Shown here: in pieces, positions 42,140 to 51,136 of the stretch | Position numbering within the stretch: the stretch's first letter is position 1 | How the letters are laid out: every line of letters begins with the position of its first letter | Assembly: GCA_964612185.1 (NCBI GenBank) | Contig: CAZTCR010000009.1 | Span: 24,741-88,740 of the forward strand | Length of the DNA stretch: 64,000 bases | Reading direction: 5' to 3' | Origin: UBA1447 sp964612185 | GTDB taxonomy: Bacteria; Bacillota; Clostridia; Oscillospirales; Acutalibacteraceae | Program-made: the position numbers and the translations under genes | Notes under the pieces: model-generated | Database searches by the model: none | What the model was told of the DNA's origin: nothing | What the model saw: only the letters and a program-made list of their open reading frames with translations

Positions 42140-43303
42140 CTACTCAAACATAATCGCGCACCGCCCAAAAAGATAATACCTGCCGTCATTTTTCGTCATT
42201 TTGAGTTTCGACGGCGATACGCCGTTGGCAATGTCCCTGCCGTGGTAATGGTTTTTGAATTTATTCTCCAGCACAGCGGCAGTTAGCTTGAGCCCTGTGG
42301 CATCATCCGGCGCAAGGGAGTACAGGAGCGTTTTGGATAAAAATCCCGCGCCGCCGCCGAGGAAAAGCTCCGCGCCGTTCCCGCAGGGTGTATTGTCCGC
42401 CGCGGGGGGCGGGGCGAATTTTGCATACTGCTTTCGCTGCACCGCGGCAAAGCCCTGAACAGCTGCCAAAATAAACGCCTTGTCGATGCCGCTGCCCTTG
42501 AGCACGCTCTTGTCCAGCGTTACAGAAAAAACGACCTTTGTGCCCGGTTTAAGGGCTTCGCGGCAGAGGTTGAGCGGCTTTATCTCCCCACTCTTACCGG
42601 CATCCGTTTTGGCGGCAAGCACCAGGCAAGTGTTGTCCAGCGGTGCGCTGTCGCTTACCTGTATGCCGCGCATAACGGAGTTGACCGCGTCCCTTTTATC
42701 GGGGGGCTTATCTCTTTTGGTAAACTTCAAGGTGTTGATTTTTTCATCCTCAATTGACTTCGCAACTCTTTCGAAGTCATTCATGGCAAATTTCTTCGTT
42801 CTGTTGTCCGGCGAAGCCAGATTCGGCACTAATCTCATCAGCTGTTCCGCAGTTTTTTGCGCAACTTGTTTGTCTTGTGCCAGCATAGCGGTTAGCAAGG
42901 CGGTGCGGAGCGCACCTTTCAGACTGCTGCCGGGGATGTACGGCAAACCGTACGGATCCCGGATAAACTGCTTAAAGGCGACTATATTATCTGTCGGGCC
43001 GAAGGCTTCGCCCGTTTCGATTTCATAAGACACAAATCCGGCGAACTCCTCTTCCTTCACGCCGTTCTTCATCAGCCAGCCGCGCATATCCTTGTCCGCA
43101 TAGTTTGTCATGTAGCCCTCAAAAGCATCCAGCAGCCCGCGCTGGTTGAGAAAAGCGTAAAGCTTTGGAAAGTCGAGGACGGACGCTTTTTTGCGCGCCG
43201 GGTTGTAGATAAACTCTTTTTTGCTCAGCTCCGCCCCGCTGCCGATAAACAAAGGCGAAAGTGCCGTGAGCGTCAGCCGGAAGGATTCCAAATGGCAAAT
43301 CAT
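42140..43303 (-). CDS. csm5: Csm5 (type III-A RAMP subunit)
   Basis: A 387-residue RAMP protein that caps the 3' end of the crRNA backbone in the Csm complex. N-terminal RAMP strand LTLTALSPLFIGSGAELSKKEF; conserved phrase GLPYIPGSSLKGALRTALL with the G-rich loop; C-terminal FLGGGAGFLSKTLLYSL. Overlaps csm4 by 4 nt. Length within the 350-400 residue range of the family. Confidence 0.93.
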   Translation of the reverse strand: MICHLESFRLTLTALSPLFIGSGAELSKKEFIYNPARKKASVLDFPKLYAFLNQRGLLDAFEGYMTNYADKDMRGWLMKNGVKEEEFAGFVSYEIETGEAFGPTDNIVAFKQFIRDPYGLPYIPGSSLKGALRTALLTAMLAQDKQVAQKTAEQLMRLVPNLASPDNRTKKFAMNDFERVAKSIEDEKINTLKFTKRDKPPDKRDAVNSVMRGIQVSDSAPLDNTCLVLAAKTDAGKSGEIKPLNLCREALKPGTKVVFSVTLDKSVLKGSGIDKAFILAAVQGFAAVQRKQYAKFAPPPAADNTPCGNGAELFLGGGAGFLSKTLLYSLAPDDATGLKLTAAVLENKFKNHYHGRDIANGVSPSKLKMTKNDGRYYLFGRCAIMFE

Positions 43304-44283
43304 ATCATCACCCCCGCGAACATCGGTTTCAAATAACGGTAAACCGCATGGCTTCCGGTTCCGCCGGCAACCTCGAACAGCCCGCCTTCAAAACGGTTAA
43401 CAAAACACGAACCGCAGGCAAAAGCATACAGTTCATTTTTTTTCAGCGGTGCGGCCGAAAACGCCGGTGAAGCAATAAAGCCGCCGCGCCGTAAAAGGCT
43501 GTAAGCCGCGCCGTCCAGTGCCGCTTCAAGCTCCCCATCCAGCGGCAAGGCAGTGTTCAAGGTCATGGCGCATCCCCCGGCGCCGAGCATAGCCGCGATT
43601 TTTTCAAGATTTTCGTGATATGGTTCGTCAAGTTCAATCACATCGTCCATTTCAAACTTACCGAAACCGGAACTTTTTTTGCCGCCAATGCCGGCGTAGG
43701 AAAGGGCATGGACAAGGTTTTCAAGCAGAAGCACGACATTTTCGTCCGCAGTGCCCGCGATCAGGTAAAGCCCGCAATCCTGCGCAAAGGAAAAAACGCC
43801 GATGTGGAAGGGCAGGCTTTTATCCATGCCTGTTAAAGCAACCTGTGTGCGTACGCCTGAGGCGCCGAGCGCGTCGATGCCCGCGAGTGCTTTTTCCGCG
43901 TCAAATGCCTTGCCCCCGGAAAATGATGCCGTATAATCGTCGAATCCCGACACCGGGACAAAAGACAGCCTTTTGAAAAGCTTCCTGTTCTTCATGTCCG
44001 TGCCGGCATTCTTCTTCTTTTCGCTTTTTACCGGCAAGAACGGCTTGGGCAGATAGTATTCCTCCCCGGCGAACGGCAGCAGGTCCGACAGCAGCAGTTT
44101 ACCTGCGCGCGCTGCCGCCAGCAATTCATCGAGCAGCCCTGCGGCCGCTGCTTCCATGCAAAGGGCGGAGAAGAAAGAGTCGGATTTGAAAACCATTTCG
44201 GACGAAACGAGACCGGAGGAACCGCTTTCACCCCCGAAGTGCACGGGTGTTTTGAACCTGAGTTTATACAGCCGGTAACGCAT
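43300..44283 (-). CDS. csm4: Csm4 (type III-A RAMP subunit)
   Basis: A 327-residue RAMP protein that binds the crRNA 5' tag and contacts Cas10. RYRLYKLRFKTPVHFGG is the first RAMP strand and loop; YAGIGGKKSSGFGKFEM is the family glycine-rich loop. It overlaps csm3 by 20 nt upstream and csm5 by 4 nt downstream, a coupled operon layout. Confidence 0.93.
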   Translation of the reverse strand: MRYRLYKLRFKTPVHFGGESGSSGLVSSEMVFKSDSFFSALCMEAAAAGLLDELLAAARAGKLLLSDLLPFAGEEYYLPKPFLPVKSEKKKNAGTDMKNRKLFKRLSFVPVSGFDDYTASFSGGKAFDAEKALAGIDALGASGVRTQVALTGMDKSLPFHIGVFSFAQDCGLYLIAGTADENVVLLLENLVHALSYAGIGGKKSSGFGKFEMDDVIELDEPYHENLEKIAAMLGAGGCAMTLNTALPLDGELEAALDGAAYSLLRRGGFIASPAFSAAPLKKNELYAFACGSCFVNRFEGGLFEVAGGTGSHAVYRYLKPMFAGVMI

Positions 44284-44947
44284 CCTTTTCCACTTCCTTC
44301 AGCTGTTCGTTAAGCTTTGCGAGCACGGCGCTGTCCATTTCACCCCAAACGCATTGCGCTTCAAGACCGGTAAAACGAACTTTTCCGTAGCCCCTTGTGC
44401 CGTGGCCGCCGAGGTAGTCGAGCTGTAAGAGCTTTAAACCATCGGCTATGTTCTTAAAGTCCGGCGCGAGTTCGCCCGCTTCCTCGGCGTCATAAATCAG
44501 CGCAAACCCAAACTTTGCACCCCTGACAACCCGCTCGATTTGCCTGGGGTTTGCTACAGCCGTTAATCGGTTGATGGTGTTTTCAAACTTTACCTCGGTC
44601 GGTAAAATGTCGGCAAAATCACCGTGGTTTACGAGAAAAGCATCCGCGAACTGCAGGCGGGACTTTGTGGCTTTTTCACTTTTGGTTCCCTGGTCGCCGA
44701 AAAGACGGCGGAGCTCCGGCTTGTCGTCCTCGGCCTTTTTAAGATAAACCGACTGCTCCGTGTTTCTGGCCATAAGCGTCCTGAGCTTGCCTTTCAGGCT
44801 GCTGCCCGGGATAACCGGCAGACCGGTGAAGGAGTCACGGATAACGGGGGAATCCACTGCGCCGATTGCAGCGAATGTCCCGGAACCGCCGATGTGCATA
44901 CCGGTGACAACCTCGATTTGGGCTGTGATTTTAATTTTAGCGTACAT
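44264..44947 (-). CDS. csm3: Csm3 (type III-A backbone RNase subunit)
   Basis: A 227-residue repeated backbone subunit that cleaves target RNA at 6-nt intervals. Catalytic Asp32 is present in GAVDSPVIRD. The phrase GLPVIPGSSLKGKLRTLMA carries the RAMP G-loop; LDYLGGHGTRGYGKVRF is the C-terminal glycine loop. Intact by length and motif. Start ATG 44947 with GGGAGG upstream. Confidence 0.96.
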   Translation of the reverse strand: MYAKIKITAQIEVVTGMHIGGSGTFAAIGAVDSPVIRDSFTGLPVIPGSSLKGKLRTLMARNTEQSVYLKKAEDDKPELRRLFGDQGTKSEKATKSRLQFADAFLVNHGDFADILPTEVKFENTINRLTAVANPRQIERVVRGAKFGFALIYDAEEAGELAPDFKNIADGLKLLQLDYLGGHGTRGYGKVRFTGLEAQCVWGEMDSAVLAKLNEQLKEVEKDALPAV

Positions 44948-44962
44948 TACATTTTCCTCCCA

Positions 44963-45487
44963 TCAGTCTTTGCCGCCGAGATATCTGTGAAAGGCGACGA
45001 GCGCCTCCAGATATTTCTCAAAACGGGCATAGCGTTTTTTATCTCTGCCGATTATGCCTGTAATTTCAAGCAAACTCGATTTTTCCATGAACTTCTTCAC
45101 ATCCGGCTCCCGGCCCGCCTCATAAGCAAGCCGCACTTTGATGTAGCGGATTTTATCGGCGAGTTCCTCGGACAGCTCTGCTTCCTTCACCTGCGTGATT
45201 CTGTTGCCGAGCTCGCTTGTGAGCGAAAGGATATTCCTGATTTTTGATGTCGTGAAATTACCGAAATTTTTGTTGCCCCATTTATCGATGCTTTGGAGAG
45301 ATGCCATAACCTTTTCGGCTTTTTTTACATAGTCAAACCCGGGTTCGAAAAAATCCGCTTCGAGTATGCTCCCGGAAATCGGTGCCGGTCCCTGCGGCAC
45401 TCCGCCCTGCCTGCTTGGCGGCGATGAGGCGGGTGTTATACCTTGCGCTTTGCCTAAATCCCCGAAACTGTTGAATTTTTCAGCCAT
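44963..45487 (-). CDS. csm2: Csm2 (type III-A small subunit)
   Basis: A 174-residue helical small subunit of the Csm complex. The C-terminal ~120 residues carry the family pattern (TTSKIRNILSLTSELGNR, IRYIKVRLAYEAGRE, YLEALVAFHRYLGGKD). The N-terminal ~50 residues, rich in Pro/Gly/Ser, are longer than in most Csm2 proteins. Its ribosome site AAGGAGG is made of the last codons of cas10, whose stop lies 3 nt before the csm2 ATG. Confidence 0.9.
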   Translation of the reverse strand: MAEKFNSFGDLGKAQGITPASSPPSRQGGVPQGPAPISGSILEADFFEPGFDYVKKAEKVMASLQSIDKWGNKNFGNFTTSKIRNILSLTSELGNRITQVKEAELSEELADKIRYIKVRLAYEAGREPDVKKFMEKSSLLEITGIIGRDKKRYARFEKYLEALVAFHRYLGGKD

Positions 45488-45489
45488 TT

Positions 45490-47913
45490 TTATTCCTCCT
45501 TATCTGATTCACGGTTTAAATAAACATAAAGCATCAGCGCGGTTAAAAACGCGCGCCGCTCATCGGGGTTTACAATCCATTCCATCACTTTTTTGGAAAA
45601 CCGGTCATATGCCACCAACGCCTCTTTACTGTCTTTAACGGTTGGTGCCATCCTGCCAAGCAGATAGGCGCAGCGGGCAAGGTTGATCTTGTCGTTCCCG
45701 ATGCCGGCCGCGTAATCCTTGAGCTTGTAAAGGAAAGAGTTGCCTTTTGCCCTTGACTCGCCGGACACTCCCGCAAAGTAGGTTTGCAGTTCCCGCAGCT
45801 TTTCGCCGGCAACGCTATGGATAAAAACATCCCATTTGTATGTATGGTTCGTCGATGTTTTACCGCCCAGTGTTTCCATGCCGAAAAGAGAAACGGCGTT
45901 TTTATCCCCGTCAATCCGCTTGGCCTGCTCCTGCAGGGCTTCAGTTTCCGCCGCCATGCGGGATATAGGGTAGCTGCTGTCATAAACGCCGATGCCGGCC
46001 GAAAAGGTCAGCGCGCCGCCGGTGAAGCGTTCAAAGGCATTATAGAGGTCGACGGCCGCCTCGATGACTTCATTCCAGGCGCCGACGAGAAAAATGTCGT
46101 CACCGCCCGAATAAATGATAATCGCGTTTTTGCCCTTACGGGTTTCTTTACCGGTGAGCGAAAAATATGCCATTTCCGCGGAACCTTCCAGCAGGGTGTT
46201 CAGGTGCTTTTTGAAAAACAGCGAAAGCTGGCCGGAAAGCGCCGCCTTTCTCGATATGGTTTCATATTTGTACGGCTCATCCCCTTCCCGGATAAAGCCA
46301 GCGACAAAAGCCGCGCCGAGGTTGTCCACATCCGCCCGCAAAACGGCAAGCCGGTCGATGCCGCAGGCGCTTTTCGCGAGTTCCTCAAAGGTTTTTACGG
46401 TTTTGCCGTTAGCCGCCTTTGCGGCGTATGTGCCCATCCAAAGCTTTGTGGCATATTTCAGCCCTGTGTTGAGTTCGTTTTTGCCGTAAATCCTGACGAG
46501 CGAAGGTTCCTCCGCGCTGAGCCGACGCGCTTCTTCCAGCCCGACAACACTTAGATACCGGCTGTTGCCAAATGCACAGGGCAAGGTTAAACAGTCGGAT
46601 TTTTCCGGCTTTTTTGATGTGAGCGCAAAGCTGGTACCCGCGGACATCAGCTCACCGGATAACGCTATGAGTTCACGGCAAATCGCGCACCGGTTCTCCG
46701 AATCCGTGTGCGCATCCACAGCTGCGCAGGACACGCACTCCCTGCCTTTGAGTTCCGCCGCCGGGGTATTCAGCTTTTTGATTTCTTCCGCGGTATATCG
46801 GCTGAGCTTTTTTGCGGAAATAGCAGAAGACAGGGCGGCAAAAACAGCAGACAGCGATGAGCCGTCCGCGCTGCCGGTTCCCTTCAAGTCGGCGCTCGAG
46901 CATTCCGTAGTTCCGGATGCCATATATAAAAGGGTCTTGAAACTTTTGAAAAGGCTTTCGTTGAGCGTGGCCACCGCGCGGTCAAGGGTCTTATTGACTT
47001 CTGCCGTATTGGGCAGCAGCATATAGCAGTGGCCGCCGCTGGAATAAATCAAATTAGCCCGGGAAAGACCGAGTTCTGCGAGAATATCGTCCGCAAAGGT
47101 TTCCATCAAAATCTCAAGATAAAAAGACCTGCTTCGCAGCATTTTCGCCGCGTTTTCGCTTGATATGGTATAGGTAAACTTTTGTATGCCCGACACATCG
47201 CACGAAAACATGATGAACGCGTTTTCCCTGTCAAACAGCGCTTCCTGCTCAAGCAATTCCTTTTTGTAATCATCCCTGCCCTGCGCTTTCAGGTATGCAT
47301 AGATACAGGTTGCGACTGCCGCCGTTATTTTTTGGTGGTCATAAAGGGATATGTCGGCCAGCTGCGCCGTGTCCGTGCTGGAGGGGACAAAGGATAGAAT
47401 ACCCTGCGAAAGCTCCAGCAGCGAGTTGATATAGTCCGCTGTAAAGGTTATGCCGCCGAGACCTTCCTTTAATTTAAGCACAAGTTCCCTATAATCTGAC
47501 GGGGAGGAAACCGTGTTTTCCGACGGAAAATTGATGCCATTGTCAAGCGGTTTGAGCGGGAGCTTTTGCCGGCGGGTGCCGTTGTTGAGAATGTTAAAGA
47601 CGCTCTCCAGCGGGGCTTCTTTATTAAAACCGTAGGCAGCCTCCGCGCCTTCGGAATCCCTTCTGTCCGCCGCGGCGGCAATATTGTCGGCAACATAGAC
47701 AATGTAAGCCGGTGAACCCGGGGGCAGCGTGGTGTTTCGGATATCGTTTTTGTGGTGGAACTTGACGCACTGCAAAATCTCCGGGTCATCCGTCAGTTTA
47801 CTCAGAAACTCAGCGCCGGAAACGGGGTGCGCCCTGCCGTCGTCACCGCTGCGGAAAAGCAGTTTCCCCGTATCATGCAGCAGCGCGCCGATGGTGATTT
47901 TATATGCATCCAT
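45490..47913 (-). CDS. cas10: Cas10/Csm1 (type III-A large subunit, HD + cyclase)
   Basis: An 807-residue effector subunit. HD nuclease motif H13-D14 in ALLHDTGKLL; zinc-binding Cys pairs CVSC (393-396) and CAIC (409-412); cyclase GGDD at 603-606 (YSGGDDIFLVG). So both DNA cleavage and cyclic-oligoadenylate synthesis are expected to be intact, and the Csm6 gene in the same locus supports signalling. Start ATG 47913 behind AAAAGGGGGAG. It heads the operon cas10-csm2-csm3-csm4-csm5-cas1-cas2. Confidence 0.96.
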   Translation of the reverse strand: MDAYKITIGALLHDTGKLLFRSGDDGRAHPVSGAEFLSKLTDDPEILQCVKFHHKNDIRNTTLPPGSPAYIVYVADNIAAAADRRDSEGAEAAYGFNKEAPLESVFNILNNGTRRQKLPLKPLDNGINFPSENTVSSPSDYRELVLKLKEGLGGITFTADYINSLLELSQGILSFVPSSTDTAQLADISLYDHQKITAAVATCIYAYLKAQGRDDYKKELLEQEALFDRENAFIMFSCDVSGIQKFTYTISSENAAKMLRSRSFYLEILMETFADDILAELGLSRANLIYSSGGHCYMLLPNTAEVNKTLDRAVATLNESLFKSFKTLLYMASGTTECSSADLKGTGSADGSSLSAVFAALSSAISAKKLSRYTAEEIKKLNTPAAELKGRECVSCAAVDAHTDSENRCAICRELIALSGELMSAGTSFALTSKKPEKSDCLTLPCAFGNSRYLSVVGLEEARRLSAEEPSLVRIYGKNELNTGLKYATKLWMGTYAAKAANGKTVKTFEELAKSACGIDRLAVLRADVDNLGAAFVAGFIREGDEPYKYETISRKAALSGQLSLFFKKHLNTLLEGSAEMAYFSLTGKETRKGKNAIIIYSGGDDIFLVGAWNEVIEAAVDLYNAFERFTGGALTFSAGIGVYDSSYPISRMAAETEALQEQAKRIDGDKNAVSLFGMETLGGKTSTNHTYKWDVFIHSVAGEKLRELQTYFAGVSGESRAKGNSFLYKLKDYAAGIGNDKINLARCAYLLGRMAPTVKDSKEALVAYDRFSKKVMEWIVNPDERRAFLTALMLYVYLNRESDKEE

Positions 47914-47963
47914 ATTACTCCCCCTTTTATTATCGTTGTTGAAAAGACAAGCGAATTTTAATC

Positions 47964-48018
47964 ATTATACCGAATTCACCTTGTAAAAAAGTATAAAGCA
48001 AAATTGCCGAAAGAGCAA
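47964..48018 (-). promoter_or_regulatory. Promoter region of the csm operon
   Basis: Minus strand: TTGCTC (48018-48013), 17 nt, TATACT (47995-47990), overlapping a small hairpin (ATTGC/GCAAT). A second -10-like TATAAT at 47969-47964 lacks a good -35 box. The 366-nt gap 47914-48279 also holds the glmS remnant and its terminator. Confidence 0.55.
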
Positions 48019-48095
48019 TACTTTCTTAACCCTTTTTATATTTTTTGTGAATTATGCTGATATTCCGCTGCATCTTTGTTGACTTTGACAAGGAA

Positions 48096-48121
48096 CAGCC
48101 CGGCTCAATCGAACCGGGCTG
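48096..48121 (-). terminator. Terminator downstream of the glmS remnant
   Basis: CAGCCCGG/CCGGGCTG, 10-nt loop; T content after it on the minus strand is modest. It lies 33 nt past the glmS stop and may be the original glmS terminator. Confidence 0.6.
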
Positions 48122-48153
48122 CACAAATGCGATATCGCTCTGTTTTTTGACCT

Positions 48154-48261
48154 CTATTCCACCGTGACGGACTTGGCCAGGTTCCTGGGTTTATCCACAT
48201 CGCAGCCCTTGGCGATGGAGGTGTAATAGGCATAGGTTTGGAGCGGGATAACGGCATACAG
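48154..48261 (-). pseudogene. Fragment of glmS: last 35 codons only
   Basis: Minus-strand codons read LYAVIPLQTYAYYTSIAK and GCDVDKPRNLAKSVTVE followed by TAG. This is the diagnostic C-terminus of glucosamine-6-phosphate synthase (GlmS), where the -DVDKPRNLAKSVTVE end is almost invariant. Homology stops abruptly at ~48261, within 20 nt of the stop of the UroD-like gene (48280), with an in-frame TGA just before it. The surviving piece keeps the frame and the stop, so it is either very recent or kept. The glmS end is a well-known insertion target (attTn7). Confidence 0.85.
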
Positions 48262-48279
48262 TCAACGGAAGTGAAGGTT

Positions 48280-49350
48280 TCACCCCTTATGGACATACGC
48301 TTTGCAGGCATCGATATAAGCGATAATATTGGCCACCGGCACCTCCGGCTCAAGGATATGAGTCGGGCAAATCAGCAGCCCGCCTTCCGGGCCGACGAAG
48401 TCGAGTCTGTCAGTTATCTCGTTTTTAATCTCTTCCGGCGTGCCGAACGGCATAAGCGTTTGCGTGCCGAGTGTACCGCTGAAGGACAACCACCTGTTGT
48501 ATTGCCTGAACAGTTCCTTAAAATCCATGCACTCCGGCTGAACGGGGTTGAGCACATCAATGCCCGCTTCTATCAAATCCTCAATAAACGGCGTCACATA
48601 CCCGCAGCTGTGGTAAAAAATGATGATATCCGGCTTGACCGCCCTTGCGGCATCGATAATCTTTTTAAGCCTCGGTTTGAGATATTTGCGGTATAAATCC
48701 CCGCTCATCATAATGGTTTTCTGCATCCCGATATCGTCCCCGAGCATGATGCCGTCCGCGCCCGCTTTGGCGAAATTAACAACGGAAGTCCCCGTATTGT
48801 TGGTTACTTTATCCAGCACAAAACAGGCCATTTCTTCATCAGCGAGCATATCCATCATCAGCACTTCCATGCCGCGCGCTGCCCAAGCCGTTTCCCAAAC
48901 CGAGCACTCCGCCCCGCCCAGGGCAAACTTGCCCCTGCTATGCGCCTGCTTCACCGCCAGCTTCTGCGCCGCCGATACTTTAGCGCTCAACCGCGGGAAG
49001 GGGTAAGCCTTCAGTTCCTCGAGCGTTGTCATCCGCTCAAGCGGATGATACATCCTGGTCATGTGCATACATTGGGCGCTGCCGGGTTCCCGGGCAACCC
49101 CGTAACGGTCAAAGCTTGTACCGGGCGCAAAATCCTGCATATAATAACGCTTCCAGCTCTCATGCGGCATGGGGTTGAGCAGTTCACTCCCGGGGATACC
49201 CGCAAACGGGGACGCGGGCACCTGATAACCGGTTTTTTCCGTATATTCATAGAACCGTTTTTCAATGTCCGGCGTCATACTGAAGTGCACCGGCATTCTT
49301 TCGTATCCGGTTTTACGCAGCAGGCTTAACAGGTTTTCTCTGTCGTTCAT
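48280..49350 (-). CDS. Uroporphyrinogen decarboxylase-family (MtaA/CmuA-like) methyltransferase
   Basis: A 356-residue TIM-barrel protein of the UroD superfamily; these act either as decarboxylases or, in anaerobes, as corrinoid-dependent methyltransferases. Start ATG 49350 with GAGGG 6 nt upstream; the ORF extends to 49443 without a site. Visible: FHSCGYV-like zinc motif IIFYHSCGYVTPFIEDLIEAGIDVLNP, where His and Cys would bind zinc as in MtaA, and GADGIMLGDDIG. It lacks the N-terminal arginine signature of true HemE, so methyl transfer is more likely. Located 109 nt downstream of a GPH symporter gene on the same strand, without a terminator, so probably one operon. Confidence 0.82.
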   Translation of the reverse strand: MNDRENLLSLLRKTGYERMPVHFSMTPDIEKRFYEYTEKTGYQVPASPFAGIPGSELLNPMPHESWKRYYMQDFAPGTSFDRYGVAREPGSAQCMHMTRMYHPLERMTTLEELKAYPFPRLSAKVSAAQKLAVKQAHSRGKFALGGAECSVWETAWAARGMEVLMMDMLADEEMACFVLDKVTNNTGTSVVNFAKAGADGIMLGDDIGMQKTIMMSGDLYRKYLKPRLKKIIDAARAVKPDIIIFYHSCGYVTPFIEDLIEAGIDVLNPVQPECMDFKELFRQYNRWLSFSGTLGTQTLMPFGTPEEIKNEITDRLDFVGPEGGLLICPTHILEPEVPVANIIAYIDACKAYVHKG

Positions 49351-49459
49351 CTTCACCCTCATGTTCAGATAATTTTTGTCGCGGTCCTGCTCATCATTTG
49401 CGATAAACGCCATTGCTCTATTTGCAAATTTTGACACGATCATGCAAAATATCCAAACC

Positions 49460-50986
49460 CTATTGTTGGACAGGTTCCGGCGCTATGCGGTCCGCTTCAT
49501 TCACATCCCGCGCATACGCCGTCCGGCGTACGGACAGTTCCTCATACATCCTCTCGCGCTTTTTGCCGGTGAGCGGATACACAAACTTCGGGATAACCGC
49601 GAGAGAACCGGTGAGCACCGGGATCCCTGTGCTCATGGCAAACAGCCACCATTTGGTGCTTTCCGCCTGGGTGCCGATTTTTAATCCCTGTGTATAGCCG
49701 ATTTTGGCTAAAATCAGGTTGCGTATAGACCCCATAAAAATGCCCTGGATTTTTAAAATCAAGTTCCGCGCCACATTGGTGGTGGCTTCCATACGGTATC
49801 CGTTTTTCCATTCGCAGTAATCCATCGCCTCATTGAACAGCTCCGCGCCCACCACCTTGCGAATCCCGAACATCCATTTGTCAAACCATGCCTGCGAACC
49901 GATAACAATGCTCATCAGCAGCCGCTTTTTATAGTTGTTCTTGTAAATGCCGATTATAAAGACCAGTATCTGCCAAAAGCGGGTATACAAATCCTCCGTC
50001 ACCCAAAGCGCCTTGGTGGAAAAACGCGCCCGCAGCGGTTTGACAAACGCGTAACTGATGCTGCCGTTAAAGCCGGAGGGCATATTGATTAAAGTCAGCA
50101 GAGACGCCGAGCCGAGCACATCAATAAAATAATCCTGTATACCGCTGCCCACGCTGAACCCGCCCAAAAAGTTGGACAGGGTGATAAGCAAAATCGGATA
50201 GTTATTAAACACGGCCTTTAAGCCCTGTATAATACTCGGCCGCTCAATATTCTGCAGCACGCGCTCCCTGGATACCAAAAAGAAATAAAGCGTGAAAACG
50301 GAGGATATAATGCCCGTGCCCATCCCCATGGTCAAAAACAAATTACGGAGTTTCCACTTGACCAAATTATTGTTCACCAGGTCAATAAACACGCCCATAA
50401 TCATGTTGGGCAAATCCTCACCCATGTACCCCGTCAGCAGTTCCGCCATGGCAATCAGCCGCGCGCGGTCGTTCGGGTGCGGGGTAATGGTGGTCATATA
50501 CCCCGCTTTGGCAATACCGGTAAAGGTGCCGGCGGTTTCGGTGATGGCGCCGAAGGCGAAATAGAAAATGAGTTTTGGCAGATAGGTCGCGCTCGTATCG
50601 GGGAAGAAAAACGGCATCAGCCAGTAAATCGAGCCGATGAGCGTCATCGGTATTTGAAAGGCGACCAGATAAGGGCGGAATTTCCCCCAGCGTGTGCGGG
50701 TTTTGTCCACCATAAAACCGATAATCGGGTCGTTGATGACATCCCACAGTCCGGTAAAAATCCCCACAAACGCGGAAATCCGGAAGTCGATTTTAACGAC
50801 ATCCCAGATAAAGCGGTTGTTAAACCCGCCAATGTTAAAGCTGTTTGAAAAATCGTTGAGCAGGTACGCGACCGTTTCTTTGTTGCCTACATAACGGCGG
50901 TCCCGGTGCACATAACTTGGCTTTGCGTTGTCCGCGTCGGCTGCCGGATTTTCATCCAGGCCGTCAAGCTTTCTGTCCGATGCCAT
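49460..50986 (-). CDS. GPH-family symporter, long-loop type, paralogue 3
   Basis: A 508-residue, 12-span transporter of the same branch as those at 22430 and 31861. It shares SYVHRDRRYVGNKETVAYLLNDFSNSFNIG near the N-terminus, DVINDPIIGFMVDKTRTRWGKFRPYL and NEAMDYCEWKNGYRMEATT. Start ATG 50986 with GGAGGGGAGG upstream. Unlike the other two it keeps the classical DP in the helix 2-3 loop (NDPIIG against NDIFIG). Followed by a UroD-like gene, so its substrate may be a methylated compound. Substrate not proven. Confidence 0.9.
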   Translation of the reverse strand: MASDRKLDGLDENPAADADNAKPSYVHRDRRYVGNKETVAYLLNDFSNSFNIGGFNNRFIWDVVKIDFRISAFVGIFTGLWDVINDPIIGFMVDKTRTRWGKFRPYLVAFQIPMTLIGSIYWLMPFFFPDTSATYLPKLIFYFAFGAITETAGTFTGIAKAGYMTTITPHPNDRARLIAMAELLTGYMGEDLPNMIMGVFIDLVNNNLVKWKLRNLFLTMGMGTGIISSVFTLYFFLVSRERVLQNIERPSIIQGLKAVFNNYPILLITLSNFLGGFSVGSGIQDYFIDVLGSASLLTLINMPSGFNGSISYAFVKPLRARFSTKALWVTEDLYTRFWQILVFIIGIYKNNYKKRLLMSIVIGSQAWFDKWMFGIRKVVGAELFNEAMDYCEWKNGYRMEATTNVARNLILKIQGIFMGSIRNLILAKIGYTQGLKIGTQAESTKWWLFAMSTGIPVLTGSLAVIPKFVYPLTGKKRERMYEELSVRRTAYARDVNEADRIAPEPVQQ

Positions 50987-51074
50987 GCGTACCCTCCCCT
51001 CCGGTTGTTTTCAGCAATCGGGCCGGGTTTTCCGGCGCAAAAATCACTGGGGATATGATAGCATAAAAAGGTAA

Positions 51075-51102
51075 GGCGGCGCAAATAAAATATTGCGCCG
51101 CC
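51075..51102 (-). terminator. Terminator of the Fic gene
   Basis: GGCGGCGCAA/TTGCGCCGCC, perfect 10-bp stem, followed on the minus strand by TTACCTTTTTA. Confidence 0.85.
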
Positions 51103-51136
51103 CGATTCGTTTCGTTTGTCTGTTGACTTCTAACCG

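Noticed and set aside
45784..46554. 256-codon plus-strand ORF
   Set aside because: Shadow of cas10; no homology pattern.
47914..48279. Small RNA gene or tracrRNA near the csm operon
   Set aside because: The only similarity seen is to glmS; no anti-repeat to either CRISPR repeat was found.
48105..48353. 82-codon minus-strand ORF
   Set aside because: Wrong frame of the glmS tail and of the UroD gene end; the in-frame reading gives the real GlmS C-terminus.
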